From: Botrimarina hoheduenensis
GTDB taxonomy: Bacteria; Planctomycetota; Planctomycetia; Pirellulales; Lacipirellulaceae
DNA length: 64,000 nt
Assembly (NCBI RefSeq): GCF_007859815.1
Contig: NZ_SJPH01000002.1
Span: forward strand, 295,824-359,823
Direction of reading: 5' to 3'
The position numbers were made by a program, and so were the translations under genes. Each line of letters opens with the position of its first letter. Position 1 is the stretch's first letter. The notes beneath the pieces are model-generated. The model did no database searches and had not been told where the DNA came from. It saw only the letters and a program-made list of their open reading frames with translations. Of the stretch, positions 56,597 to 64,000 are shown piece by piece.

Positions 56597-56734
56597 AAGC
56601 AACCAGACCCCTTATTTTTACTTACTGGTTGGAGGCTATCTCACTACCCTTTCCATATCTGATCCGGTCCTGATTGGTTGAATCCTCATAACAGATTGTT
56701 TCTTCGATAGACCTGCGTATCTTTGTCTCTTGCC

Positions 56735-56764
56735 AGCAGCTGGTCTCTACCAGCAGCTGGTCGC
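56735..56764 (+). repeat. Pair of 13-bp direct repeats upstream of the ABC locus
   Basis: ccagcagctggtc occurs at 56735-56747 and again at 56752-56764, a spacing of 17 bp. Each contains the palindrome CAGCTG. They lie about 125-150 bp before the first gene of the ABC locus and could bind a regulator. Confidence 0.6.
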
Positions 56765-56886
56765 TGCGGTCGAGCCGCTCCTCAGGCGCGTTGCTTAGCC
56801 GACACACTAGGCGTTACACTTGGCGTTTCTCGCGGACCTGGTGGCCCGCTGCACATTTCCGCGACACTCGCGAAGGGCTGACTCCA

Positions 56887-57144
56887 ATGGCATGGGTTTT
56901 TGAGCGGACCGTTGAAGCGGCCGCATGGGTAGCTCTCGTTGTGGCGTGGTCATCGCTGGGGCTCGCCCTGTACTGGATGTACCAGTGGTTCGGCACGCTT
57001 CAGACAGGTGCCGACTTTCAGCTCTTGCGAGACGCCACCAAGGCCGCCGGTGCTTTCGTCGGATTTGCCCTAGCGCTTGGCGGTCTGGCGTGCGTCGACC
57101 GTTTCTTATTCGATGCGGATCACGAACCGCGGCAACCGGGCTGA
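56887..57144 (+). CDS. Small two-helix membrane protein
   Basis: 85 residues from ATG 56887. Two hydrophobic helices (about 10-32, WVALVVAWSSLGLALYWMYQ; about 53-72, AGAFVGFALALGGLACVDRF) are joined by a short loop (FGTLQTGADFQLLRDATKAA). I recognise no family. It is the first gene of the ABC locus and 86 bp before the ATPase, so it may be an accessory membrane subunit; this is inference. Confidence 0.6.
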   Translation: MAWVFERTVEAAAWVALVVAWSSLGLALYWMYQWFGTLQTGADFQLLRDATKAAGAFVGFALALGGLACVDRFLFDADHEPRQPG

Positions 57145-57230
57145 TCCGATTAGTCGTGCCGCTTAGTCTGGCTATAATCCCGTCTGGCAGCGCTCGCATC
57201 GTTGCACGAATCAACATCCCGGTTATTGGC

Positions 57231-57953
57231 ATGCTGCTTGTCGAGAATCTCCGCAAGTCGTATCGCGTGCCGGGGGGCGGACGTTTGCCGATACTTGATG
57301 TCCCCCGGTTGGCAGTTGACCGCGCCGAGCAGCTTGTGATCCGTGGGCAGAGCGGTTGCGGCAAGACCACGCTGCTCAACACAATCGCCGGCATGACGAC
57401 CGCCGATGAGGGACAGATCCGCATCGGCGACGTTGATATTGCTCGTCTTCCCGAGGCGGCTCGCGATCGCTTTCGTGCCCGACATATCGGGTACGTCTTC
57501 CAGACCTTTAATCTGCTCCCCGGCTTTACCGCAATCGAGAACGTCATGCTAGGCATGACGTTCACCGGTTCTCGCTGCGATCGGGTACGGGCGGAAGACC
57601 TTTTAGAGCGGGTTGGCCTCGGCCACCGGTTGCGACACAAGCCTTCGGCGTTATCGGTGGGAGAACAGCAGCGCGTGGCAGTGGCGCGTGCGCTGGTCAA
57701 CAAACCCGTCCTGCTCTTGGCAGACGAGCCGACTGCCAACATCGATCCGGGGCATCAGCAACAGATTATCGATCTGCTTCGCAGCGTTTGCGAGACAGAA
57801 CGGGTGGCGATGCTGCTGGTGACACATTCACCCGAGGTGTCGTCACAATTTGATCGCGTCGAGCAGCTGGAAGCCGTCAACCGTGTTGCCTCGAAGGCCT
57901 TGCATGAGGCCGCGAACGAATCTTCACGAACCGCGCAGGAGCAATGGCCTTGA
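57231..57953 (+). CDS. ABC transporter ATP-binding protein (MacB/LolD type)
   Basis: 240 residues from ATG 57231 (MLLVENLRKSYRVPG); the frame opens 102 codons earlier in unrelated sequence. Walker A is IRGQSGCGKTTLLN, the Q-loop YVFQTFNLLPGFTAIENV and Walker B LLLADEPTANIDP, with H-loop His in VTHSPE. The signature is LSVGEQQRVAVARAL, with Val at the second position of the usual LSGGQ. Together with an FtsX-like permease it forms a mechanotransmission-type ABC system. The stop overlaps the permease start by 10 bp. Confidence 0.93.
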   Translation: MLLVENLRKSYRVPGGGRLPILDVPRLAVDRAEQLVIRGQSGCGKTTLLNTIAGMTTADEGQIRIGDVDIARLPEAARDRFRARHIGYVFQTFNLLPGFTAIENVMLGMTFTGSRCDRVRAEDLLERVGLGHRLRHKPSALSVGEQQRVAVARALVNKPVLLLADEPTANIDPGHQQQIIDLLRSVCETERVAMLLVTHSPEVSSQFDRVEQLEAVNRVASKALHEAANESSRTAQEQWP

Positions 57954-59362
57954 GCTTCTGGCGAATAGCTTGGAATAACCTCAAGCAGCGGGGGCTCGCC
58001 TCGGCGCTGACCGCCTTGTCGATGGCGCTGGGCGTTGCGGCGATGTGCTGCGTGATCGTTGTTTATGCGGTTGCTGTCCGGCAGTTCTCACAAGACGCCC
58101 AGGGCTATCACCTGATCGTCGGTGGCAAGGGGGGAGCCCTGCAGCTCGTGCTCAGCACGGTCTATCACCTCGGCCAACCGCTCTATCCGATCCCTTACAG
58201 CGAGTATCGCCGGCTCGTAGATGGAGACCTCTCGGGAGTGGTTGAGGTGGCGGTCCCCTACTGTCTAGGGGATAGCTTCGATCCCACTACTGATCCTGAG
58301 AATCCCAGCGATCGGCGTTACCGGGTGGTCGCTACCACACCCGATCTATTCGACAAGATCGAGTACGGCACCGATGAGCGGGGCGTGCCGATACGGTACA
58401 CGTTTCGCGCAGGGGGCCGGAACTTTCGCACGGATCATGCTTACGAGGCGGTGCTCGGATCGGTCGTTGCCGCGCAGTCCGGCTTGAAGGTTGGCGATAC
58501 GTTCAGCCCCACGCACGGTATCAGTGGAGAGGGAGAGAAGCACGAGGAGTTCACGATCGTCGGCGTGCTCGAGACGACCGGCACGGCCAATGATCGGGCC
58601 GTGTTTATCAACCTGGAGGGCTTCTATCTGCTCGAGAAGCACGCCCTTTCCGATGCCATGGCAGCGGAGCGCGAGGCGCGTATCGCCGCTACGGAAGCGC
58701 TGGAAAAGAACCGGGCAACTCCCGCAGCCACGCCACGCGGCCTCCTTCCCCCCGAGGTGCTCTACGATCAAAACGATCAGCCGATCGAGCCTCTTGCCGA
58801 GGCAAAACGCGAGGTGACGAGCGTGCTGGTGCTGTGCTCGAGCGACCTGGGTCCGCTGATTCTCAACACCAAAATCAACAAGGATCCGAATCAATCATCG
58901 CAGGCCGTCGCCCCCGCGGGAGTGGTAACCTCGCTGCTCGAGAAGATCGTTGGACCTATCCAGCTCGTGCTGCTCGTGCTGACGATCTTGATCGTGTTGG
59001 TCGCGGCGATTGGTATCTTGGTGAGCATCTACAACTCGATGAGCGAGCGGAAGCACGATATCGCGGTGATGCGGGCGCTGGGTGCCAGCCGGGTGTCCGT
59101 CATGCTGATTATCTTGACCGAGGCGGTCTTGATCTCTTTGATCGGCGCGTTGGGGGGGCTCGTGTTGGGGCACCTGTTCATCGCCGCTGCGGCACCCTAC
59201 CTCGAAGCCGAGGCGGGAGTGCGGTTGGCGTTTTGGCGACTCGATCCGCTCGAATTGATGATCGTGCCAGCGCTCGTGGCTTTGGCGGGCCTCGTGGGGC
59301 TGCTACCGGCCTTCTCTGCCTATCGGACCGATGTTGCCCGCAGTCTGTCTGGCGGCCAATAG
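57944..59362 (+). CDS. ABC transporter permease (FtsX/MacB type)
   Basis: 472 residues. Helix 1 is near residues 15-45 (ASALTALSMALGVAAMCCVI). A large extracytoplasmic domain follows (about 50-330). Three helices make up the FtsX core: LVLLVLTILIVLVAAIGILV, AVLISLIGALGGLVLG and VPALVALAGLVGLLPAFSAY. SMSERKHDIAVMRALGASR is the coupling loop typical of MacB-like permeases. The periplasmic domain has insertions rich in charged residues (EREARIAATEALEKNRA). It probably works with the CxxC and CCFG proteins that follow. Confidence 0.92.
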   Translation: MALSFWRIAWNNLKQRGLASALTALSMALGVAAMCCVIVVYAVAVRQFSQDAQGYHLIVGGKGGALQLVLSTVYHLGQPLYPIPYSEYRRLVDGDLSGVVEVAVPYCLGDSFDPTTDPENPSDRRYRVVATTPDLFDKIEYGTDERGVPIRYTFRAGGRNFRTDHAYEAVLGSVVAAQSGLKVGDTFSPTHGISGEGEKHEEFTIVGVLETTGTANDRAVFINLEGFYLLEKHALSDAMAAEREARIAATEALEKNRATPAATPRGLLPPEVLYDQNDQPIEPLAEAKREVTSVLVLCSSDLGPLILNTKINKDPNQSSQAVAPAGVVTSLLEKIVGPIQLVLLVLTILIVLVAAIGILVSIYNSMSERKHDIAVMRALGASRVSVMLIILTEAVLISLIGALGGLVLGHLFIAAAAPYLEAEAGVRLAFWRLDPLELMIVPALVALAGLVGLLPAFSAYRTDVARSLSGGQ

Positions 59363-59535
59363 CCTTACAAAATGCGGGCTTCGACCCTCTTGCTCCGCTG
59401 CCGCGATTGCCGGCCAGGGCGTCGGACCGCAGAATAAGGGTTGCTCAGCGTGTGGGGGTCCTCGCCCCGCCACGCTGCCTTCTTCCCCTCTGAGCGCAGA
59501 CCACCGGCCCTCTCAGGATTAACGGATTGAACATT

Positions 59536-61227
59536 ATGCGAAAGCTAACGACTCATTCCCCCGCGATGGTCTTTGGGGGGACGTTGGCGTTGACGATGAT
59601 TCTGTGGAGCGATTGCGCAGTAGCTTGCCCCTTCTGCGCCGCAGAAAGTCGCACGCTTACCGAAGAGATCGGCGACAGCTCGGCGGTGTTGTTGGCCAAG
59701 CTCGCGGCCCCCTCTGCTGTTGCACAAGACCCGGCAGAAGCCGGTGTACCGTACGCCTTTGTGGACCCCGAAACGGGCGGAGCAAAGTTCACGATCGAGC
59801 GCATCTTGCTCGGCGAAAATTTGCTCAAAGGGGTTGAGCAGGTCGAGGCGATCTACTTTGGCGATCCCGACACCCAGACGGTGTTCTATTTGCGCGGGGT
59901 TGGCGAGCCCCCCGAGTGGACGATCCCCATGCCGCTCTCGGAGCGTGCGGTTGAGTATGTCACGCAGCTGTTTTCTTTGCCTCCTTCAGGCGTTGAGCGT
60001 GTGGCGTTCTTTCAGGAATATCTGGAAGACGAGGATCCGCTGCTCGGACAAGATGCTTACGATGAATTCGCCCGCGCGCCGTATCAAGACATTATCGATC
60101 TGGCCGATCGAATGGATCGCGATCAGCTCATCGCTTGGATCGAAGGAAGCCGTGTCAGCCCGAGCCGCCGCCGTCTGTTTTTGACCATGCTCGGGGTTTG
60201 TGGACAGCAAGAGGATCTCCGCCGCATCGAGGCTCTTCTGCGCTCCGACATCCGCTTGATCGGGCCCGTGGCCGATGCCGCTGCCGCCGCCTCGCTGGCA
60301 ACCGCGGGGGGGGTGAGCGGCCTGAGCGCTGCGGTCGTTCCCGAGGCAATCCGCTTTGGCGAACGCGGTCGCAAGCTGGGGCTCGACGCGATGATCGCGT
60401 GCTACCTTACCCTGAGCGGTCGACTCAGCAACGTTGAGGCCGCGCTGGTTCAGGTCGAAGACCGCTTTTTACGTGACCCCCAGACCGAGTACTCGCACGT
60501 TCACGCGGCGCTGATGGCGGTTCGGTTTCTCGCGGAAGAACGACAAGACCTTGTGCCGCTTGAACGGGTGATACGCTCGGCTCGGCTGCTACTGGATAAC
60601 CCCGAATTCGCGGATCAAGTGATTCCCGACCTCGCTCGCTGGGAAGACTGGTCGGTGATTGACCGGATGGTTCAGCTCTTCGAGAAGAGCTTTGAAGAAG
60701 ACGCTAACCGATACGTTCGAGAGCCCGTGATCACGTATCTCGACGTTGCGGCCGAGCAACCGGGGGCGGTCGGCGAGGCCGCGGTTCGGGCGCTCGAACG
60801 GGTCGAGGGGCTCGATCCGGCTGCCGCCAAACGGGCGCGCAGCCTGCAGGCTTTCGGCTTTCTGGCGCAAGCCCGTAGCCCCTCGCCATCGACCTCGACT
60901 GCGACCGAGGACCCGCCTGATCCGGCCGAGATCCCGTCGCCAGAAAATCTTGCGTTAGAACCGGCGTTAGAAGCCTCGCCTGCTGCGCCGAGCAAGCCCG
61001 AGCGATCGCCTGCCGAGCTTGCGGCATTACAAGCCGAAGCCAATGCCCGTTTGGTTGCCGCAGAGAAAGAGCGGCGCTCGGGATTTGCCAATTCACTCCG
61101 TGCCGAAGCGGCCGCCCGCGACACAGCGCAAGACCCTCCGACCGGCCTGCTGGTGGGGCTCCCCTTGTTGGGGGCCGCGGTCTGCATGAGCGTGTTTTGG
61201 GTGATCCTTCGCGGCGGTGCTGCGTAA
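59536..61227 (+). CDS. Exported CPFC protein with HEAT-like helices and C-terminal membrane helix
   Basis: 563 residues from ATG 59536; a TTG 9 bp earlier is less likely. The signal peptide (MRKLTTHSPAMVFGGTLALT...DCAVA) is followed at once by CPFCAAESRTLTEEIG, a CxxC in the mature N-terminus. A beta-rich domain (about 45-110, AVLLAKLAAPSA, FTIERILLGENLLKG) precedes a long helical, HEAT-like array (about 130-440). Then come a Pro/Ala-rich spacer and one membrane helix (LLVGLPLLGAAVCMSVFWVI). The CPFC start recurs in planctomycete proteins of unknown function. A metal- or thiol-handling role is suggested by the CxxC and neighbours. Confidence 0.8.
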   Translation: MRKLTTHSPAMVFGGTLALTMILWSDCAVACPFCAAESRTLTEEIGDSSAVLLAKLAAPSAVAQDPAEAGVPYAFVDPETGGAKFTIERILLGENLLKGVEQVEAIYFGDPDTQTVFYLRGVGEPPEWTIPMPLSERAVEYVTQLFSLPPSGVERVAFFQEYLEDEDPLLGQDAYDEFARAPYQDIIDLADRMDRDQLIAWIEGSRVSPSRRRLFLTMLGVCGQQEDLRRIEALLRSDIRLIGPVADAAAAASLATAGGVSGLSAAVVPEAIRFGERGRKLGLDAMIACYLTLSGRLSNVEAALVQVEDRFLRDPQTEYSHVHAALMAVRFLAEERQDLVPLERVIRSARLLLDNPEFADQVIPDLARWEDWSVIDRMVQLFEKSFEEDANRYVREPVITYLDVAAEQPGAVGEAAVRALERVEGLDPAAAKRARSLQAFGFLAQARSPSPSTSTATEDPPDPAEIPSPENLALEPALEASPAAPSKPERSPAELAALQAEANARLVAAEKERRSGFANSLRAEAAARDTAQDPPTGLLVGLPLLGAAVCMSVFWVILRGGAA

Positions 61228-61319
61228 GAAAGGGACCCTCCAAGCGGGAAATTCATCAAGCGGAATTTTTTCCCGGCCAACAAGACTTTTTTTCCTGCGA
61301 AGAAAGCGGTTCATCGAGG

Positions 61320-62027
61320 ATGTCTGTTACGCACTCATACGAAGACGCACAGCCGATTGAGTATCGCTCGGTACACACCGGAGCGATCATTGGCCTGGTG
61401 CTCGCGCTGGCTTCGGCGGTGGTGCCGTTGACCGCGGGTAGCGCGAACCTGGGCTATACGCTGCCGCTGTCGGTCTTGCCAATGGTGGGCTTCGCGATCT
61501 CGATGGTCGCTTGGCGGGCCATCGCCGGAGCCCCCGATGTCTACGCAGGCGGACTGCTGGCGATAGCGGGCGCGCTGCTCTCGGCGGTGTTTCTGATCAC
61601 CGGAGTAAGCTACGCGTCTTACGTTTACGCGACCGAGGTTCCCGACGGCTACGAGCGGACGTCGTTTCTCGAGATGAAGCCGAGCGAGAGCGATCTGCTC
61701 AGCAGCCGTCCGGTGCCGGACCCGATCCGCATGCTGATCGAAGAACAGAAGCCCGTCTTTATCAAAGGCTATATCCGCCCCGACTCAACCCGCTTCTCGA
61801 AAAACATCACCGATTTCTTGCTCGTTCGTGATAGCAACGAGTGCTGCTTCGGCGACCTTTCGAAGGTGCAGTTCTACGATCAGATCAAGGTCCAGCTTGC
61901 ACCGGGACTCGCGACCGATCTGTCGCGCAAGGTGTTTCGCGTGGGGGGCGTCTTGCGAGTGGGGCCCGGCAGTGCAGAACTGGCAGCGCCGCTGCTCTAC
62001 TACCTTGATGCGGACTACATCCGGTGA
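61320..62027 (+). CDS. Membrane protein with DUF3299-like CCFG domain
   Basis: 235 residues. The ATG at 61320 follows CGAG. Three or four membrane helices (about 22-110: IIGLVLALASAVVPLTAG, GGLLAIAGALLSAVFLITGV) are followed by an extracytoplasmic domain with KPVFIKGYIRPDS, DFLLVRDSNECCFGDLSKVQ and a beta-rich end. The GY(I/M)-x-P plus FxLVR..ECCFG pattern resembles DUF3299. The Cys-Cys pair could bind metal. The next gene starts inside its stop (GTGA) and has the same domain. Confidence 0.8.
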   Translation: MSVTHSYEDAQPIEYRSVHTGAIIGLVLALASAVVPLTAGSANLGYTLPLSVLPMVGFAISMVAWRAIAGAPDVYAGGLLAIAGALLSAVFLITGVSYASYVYATEVPDGYERTSFLEMKPSESDLLSSRPVPDPIRMLIEEQKPVFIKGYIRPDSTRFSKNITDFLLVRDSNECCFGDLSKVQFYDQIKVQLAPGLATDLSRKVFRVGGVLRVGPGSAELAAPLLYYLDADYIR

Positions 62028-62626
62028 CGTCAGCCCGAAGGATCGCGATTTCGTTCGTTGCCAAAAGGATGGTTGGCATCCTGGCGGTCGGCGCTCTGGC
62101 CTCCATATTAGTAGGGTGCGGTTCAGAGCCGTCTCGCACCGAGGTTTCAACAAGCAGCGCTCCGCCTCCGGCTACGCAGGCCGAGGCGTCGGTGCCCTCC
62201 GCGGTACCCGCAACTGCTAAGGCGGTCGATTCGGCCTTGTCTGCTGAGTACGACGGCCAACTCTTGGACAAAACCTTCGACAGCCTCAAGTTCGAGATCG
62301 AACCGGGTGATCCGTTTGAGCCCGCGATGCTCACCGAGCCGATCAACGCGCTCTTCGGCAAACGGATTCGGCTGCGAGGCTATATCTTGCCCACCGCACG
62401 CAAGCGGCTGCAGCAGTTTGTGCTGGTCCGCGATAATCAGGAGTGCTGCTTCGGCCCGGGGGCTGCGCTCTACGATTGCGTCCTTGTCGATATGCAGCCC
62501 GGTCGCTTCGCCATGTTTTCGGTCCGCCCGATTTCCGTCGAGGGGACGCTAAGCCTTCAAGAGGTGATCGGCCCCGATGGCGCTCATCTGGCGATCTATC
62601 ACCTGGAAGGCGAGCTCGTCAAATAA
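62024..62626 (+). CDS. Lipoprotein with DUF3299-like CCFG domain
   Basis: 200 residues from GTG 62024, overlapping the previous stop by 4 bp. Signal peptide and lipobox (LASILVGCGSEP, Cys32) are followed by a Ser/Ala/Pro spacer. The domain reads KRIRLRGYILPTARKRLQQF, then LVRDNQECCFGPGAALYDC, the same OB-like layout as the preceding protein. The two are paralogous domains, one membrane-embedded and one lipid-anchored. Similar DUF3299 proteins accompany MacB-like ABC transporters in proteobacteria (from memory). The substrate is unknown. Confidence 0.82.
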   Translation: MTSARRIAISFVAKRMVGILAVGALASILVGCGSEPSRTEVSTSSAPPPATQAEASVPSAVPATAKAVDSALSAEYDGQLLDKTFDSLKFEIEPGDPFEPAMLTEPINALFGKRIRLRGYILPTARKRLQQFVLVRDNQECCFGPGAALYDCVLVDMQPGRFAMFSVRPISVEGTLSLQEVIGPDGAHLAIYHLEGELVK

Positions 62627-62643
62627 GCGAGTTCGTCAAATCA
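62610..62643 (+). repeat. 17-bp tandem duplication across the stop codon
   Basis: gcgagctcgtcaaataa (62610-62626, the last codons and stop of the lipoprotein) is repeated as gcgagttcgtcaaatca (62627-62643), followed by a partial third copy gcgagatcg. Two differences separate the full copies, and the change taa to tca removes the stop in copy two. Confidence 0.85.
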
Positions 62644-62679
62644 GCGAGATCGCTGCGTGTGCGCGGCTAGTGCGTGGTC

Positions 62680-64000
62680 TCACGCGCTGCCGTCGCTGCC
62701 CAGGCCGAGCTTTTTGAGCCAGTTTTGACGGGCTTCGCCGCTGGGCCCGGTCTCGCTCGCGGCTCGCTCGACGGCTGCACGGAGCGTTTCGAGTTCAATC
62801 TGCTGCTCGGCGAGCGCGTTCTGCGAGCGGGCGATCTTTGCACGCTCCAGAGAGAGCTCAAGCTCCGCTTGCCGAAGTTTTTCTTGCCAACTCGCCTCTA
62901 ACGCGCTGAGCCGCTCGCGTTCTTTCAGGATAATCTCGTCTTCATCGAGCAGCGCCGCGCGGACCTCATTGTCAGAAGAACAGCCGGCTTGTTCGAGAGA
63001 TTCGCGCAACTGGGCAATCTCTCGATCCTTCTCGGCAACGACGCCGTCGGTGATCTGAATCGTACCGGCGATTGTTGCGCGCTCCTGGGTACGCTCTGAA
63101 TTTTCCGGCTCTCCCTCGCCTTCAAGCTCGGCGAGCAGCCGCCTTTTCTGTGACTCCCAATCGTTGCCCTCGGCGATTGCTCCGATACCCTTCGAGGGGG
63201 TCGAGCGGGCGAGCTGATCTTCGAGTTCGGCTTTCTCGTTCTTGAGCGCGCGAACGTCTTCGACGGCCATCTCGAAGCGTCGGCGAAGATCCTCGATCTC
63301 GTTCGAGTCGGCATCCGAAGGATCTGCCGACGACCGACCCGCCTCAAGCTCTTCCACACGCTGGATAAGCTGATCGCGTTCGTGCCGGAGTTGCGCGAGC
63401 TCGGCTCCTTGCGAAACGCCCGGCTCGGGACGCTCGGCTATAATCTGCTCCAACTCGCCCACGCGCTCGCGGTGCGATTGAAGATCGGTAAGCGCCATTT
63501 CAAACTTCCCCGCCACCTCGGCGTGCTCACGGGAAGTCTTATCGAGTGCTTCGGTGAGGCGTAGCGCCTCAGCGCGAAGCGCGTTAGCCTCGTTGCGTTG
63601 CTCATCGAGTAGACGCTCGATCTCGGCACGCTCTTTAGCGGCGGCTGCGCCTGCTTCGGCAAGCTGTTGAGCCGAGTCCGCGCGGAGTTTTTCTTCTCGT
63701 CCGGCGAGCTCGGCCTCGATTTCGTCGCGGACCGCGTTCCATTCAGAGCGCTCGGCTTCCCAGGCCGACCGCTCGGCTTGGAAGGCAGCGTTCTCTTCCT
63801 GAAAGCGTTGTGAATCTTCCTGGGACCGTTGGTCGTGTTGCTCGGTGAGTTCTGCCGCAAGTTCACCAGCGATCGCCGCAGCGACTTCTTCAATAAGTCG
63901 CGAGGCCTCGGACCCCAGCTTTTCAACTCCTGCCCGCTGCCGTTCGACCTTCTCACTGGTCTTGGCGCGCAGCTCGCTCAGCAGCCCTTGCGAACGCTGG
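62680..64000 (-). CDS. Long coiled-coil protein (5' part beyond window)
   Basis: The frame is open from the right window edge to the stop at 62680, at least 440 residues. The composition is almost entirely heptad-like E, A, R, Q, L and K (for example FQEENAAFQAERSAWEAERS and REIAQLRESLEQAG), predicting a continuous coiled coil. The last 15 residues, GEARQNWLKKLGLGSDGSA-like, break the pattern. The start lies outside; a GTG at 63516 is internal. No enzymatic domain is visible. Such proteins in planctomycetes can have an N-terminal FHA or other domain off-window. A structural or scaffold role is inferred. Confidence 0.8.
   Translation of the reverse strand, partial: QRSQGLLSELRAKTSEKVERQRAGVEKLGSEASRLIEEVAAAIAGELAAELTEQHDQRSQEDSQRFQEENAAFQAERSAWEAERSEWNAVRDEIEAELAGREEKLRADSAQQLAEAGAAAAKERAEIERLLDEQRNEANALRAEALRLTEALDKTSREHAEVAGKFEMALTDLQSHRERVGELEQIIAERPEPGVSQGAELAQLRHERDQLIQRVEELEAGRSSADPSDADSNEIEDLRRRFEMAVEDVRALKNEKAELEDQLARSTPSKGIGAIAEGNDWESQKRRLLAELEGEGEPENSERTQERATIAGTIQITDGVVAEKDREIAQLRESLEQAGCSSDNEVRAALLDEDEIILKERERLSALEASWQEKLRQAELELSLERAKIARSQNALAEQQIELETLRAAVERAASETGPSGEARQNWLKKLGLGSDGSA

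Larger units (their letters stand above)
56502..56886. other. Divergent intergenic region between the basic protein and the ABC locus
   Basis: 385 bp, more AT-rich than its surroundings. The left side holds the minus-strand promoter at 56569-56596. The right side holds the 13-bp direct repeats at 56735-56764. Nothing gene-like was found. Confidence 0.55.

Overview
The window (about 61 % GC by eye, no replicon ends visible) looks like chromosome of a planctomycete, most likely order Pirellulales (Lacipirellulaceae-like). The reasons are a secreted protein with dockerin-like repeats and a PEP-CTERM anchor, a type III glutamine synthetase beside a type I enzyme, a double-length UvrA of the kind seen in the PVC superphylum, a DUF1080 protein, Hanks-type kinases, several small Lys/Ala-rich proteins of planctomycete type, weak Shine-Dalgarno signals and frequent GTG starts. 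Taxonomy is inferred from gene content only.

Layout. 1-1478: 3'-truncated HlyD efflux adaptor and its TetR regulator with an operator-like palindrome. 1788-5429: giant PEP-CTERM protein built of 55-58-residue modules. 6155-6923: two small planctomycete hypotheticals. 7569-9070: OleB/haloalkane-dehalogenase-like hydrolase and a 6-carboxytetrahydropterin synthase-like protein. 9280-10956: CheX-like phosphatase and FliG, separated by a perfect hairpin. 11071-16540: mutS, methyltransferase, panB, membrane protein. 16537-19328 (minus): EamA protein, MgtE Mg2+ transporter, a protein with a repeated STADILAAARGKG motif. 19593-21335: DUF1080 protein and TerC. 21389-25509: divergent glnA (GS-I) and glnN (GS-III). 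25734-26738: Ser/Thr kinase, followed by a decayed DinB/DUF1572 gene. 27201-34310: fused double UvrA with an unusual duplicated C-terminal extension, then a lipase-like hydrolase and the remains of a c-type cytochrome gene. 35945-39273: PDZ protein with Cys-Pro repeats, AAA+ ATPase, Tat-exported phosphoesterase. 39484-43100: lipoprotein translationally coupled to lnt. 43253-48309: ABC-F ATPase, esterase-rsmD pair (minus), secreted cyclophilin. 48619-56043: LysR regulator, gltB, gltD. 56157-56501: small basic DNA-binding-like protein. 56887-62626: a MacB/FtsX-type ABC transporter with a CxxC secreted protein and two CCFG (DUF3299-like) proteins. 62680-end: coiled-coil protein running off the window.

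How genes work together. Nitrogen assimilation is the strongest theme: two glutamine synthetases (21.4-25.5 kb) plus both GOGAT subunits behind a LysR regulator (48.6-56.0 kb), with matching LysR-type boxes upstream of lysR and gltB. A second theme is envelope biology: lipoprotein plus apolipoprotein N-acyltransferase, Tat phosphoesterase, ABC exporter/extractor, secreted cyclophilin. The best candidates for undescribed biology are the 56.9-62.6 kb ABC/CxxC/CCFG locus and the Trp-rich domain pair at the end of UvrA. I saw no tRNA, rRNA, CRISPR array, prophage or transposase.
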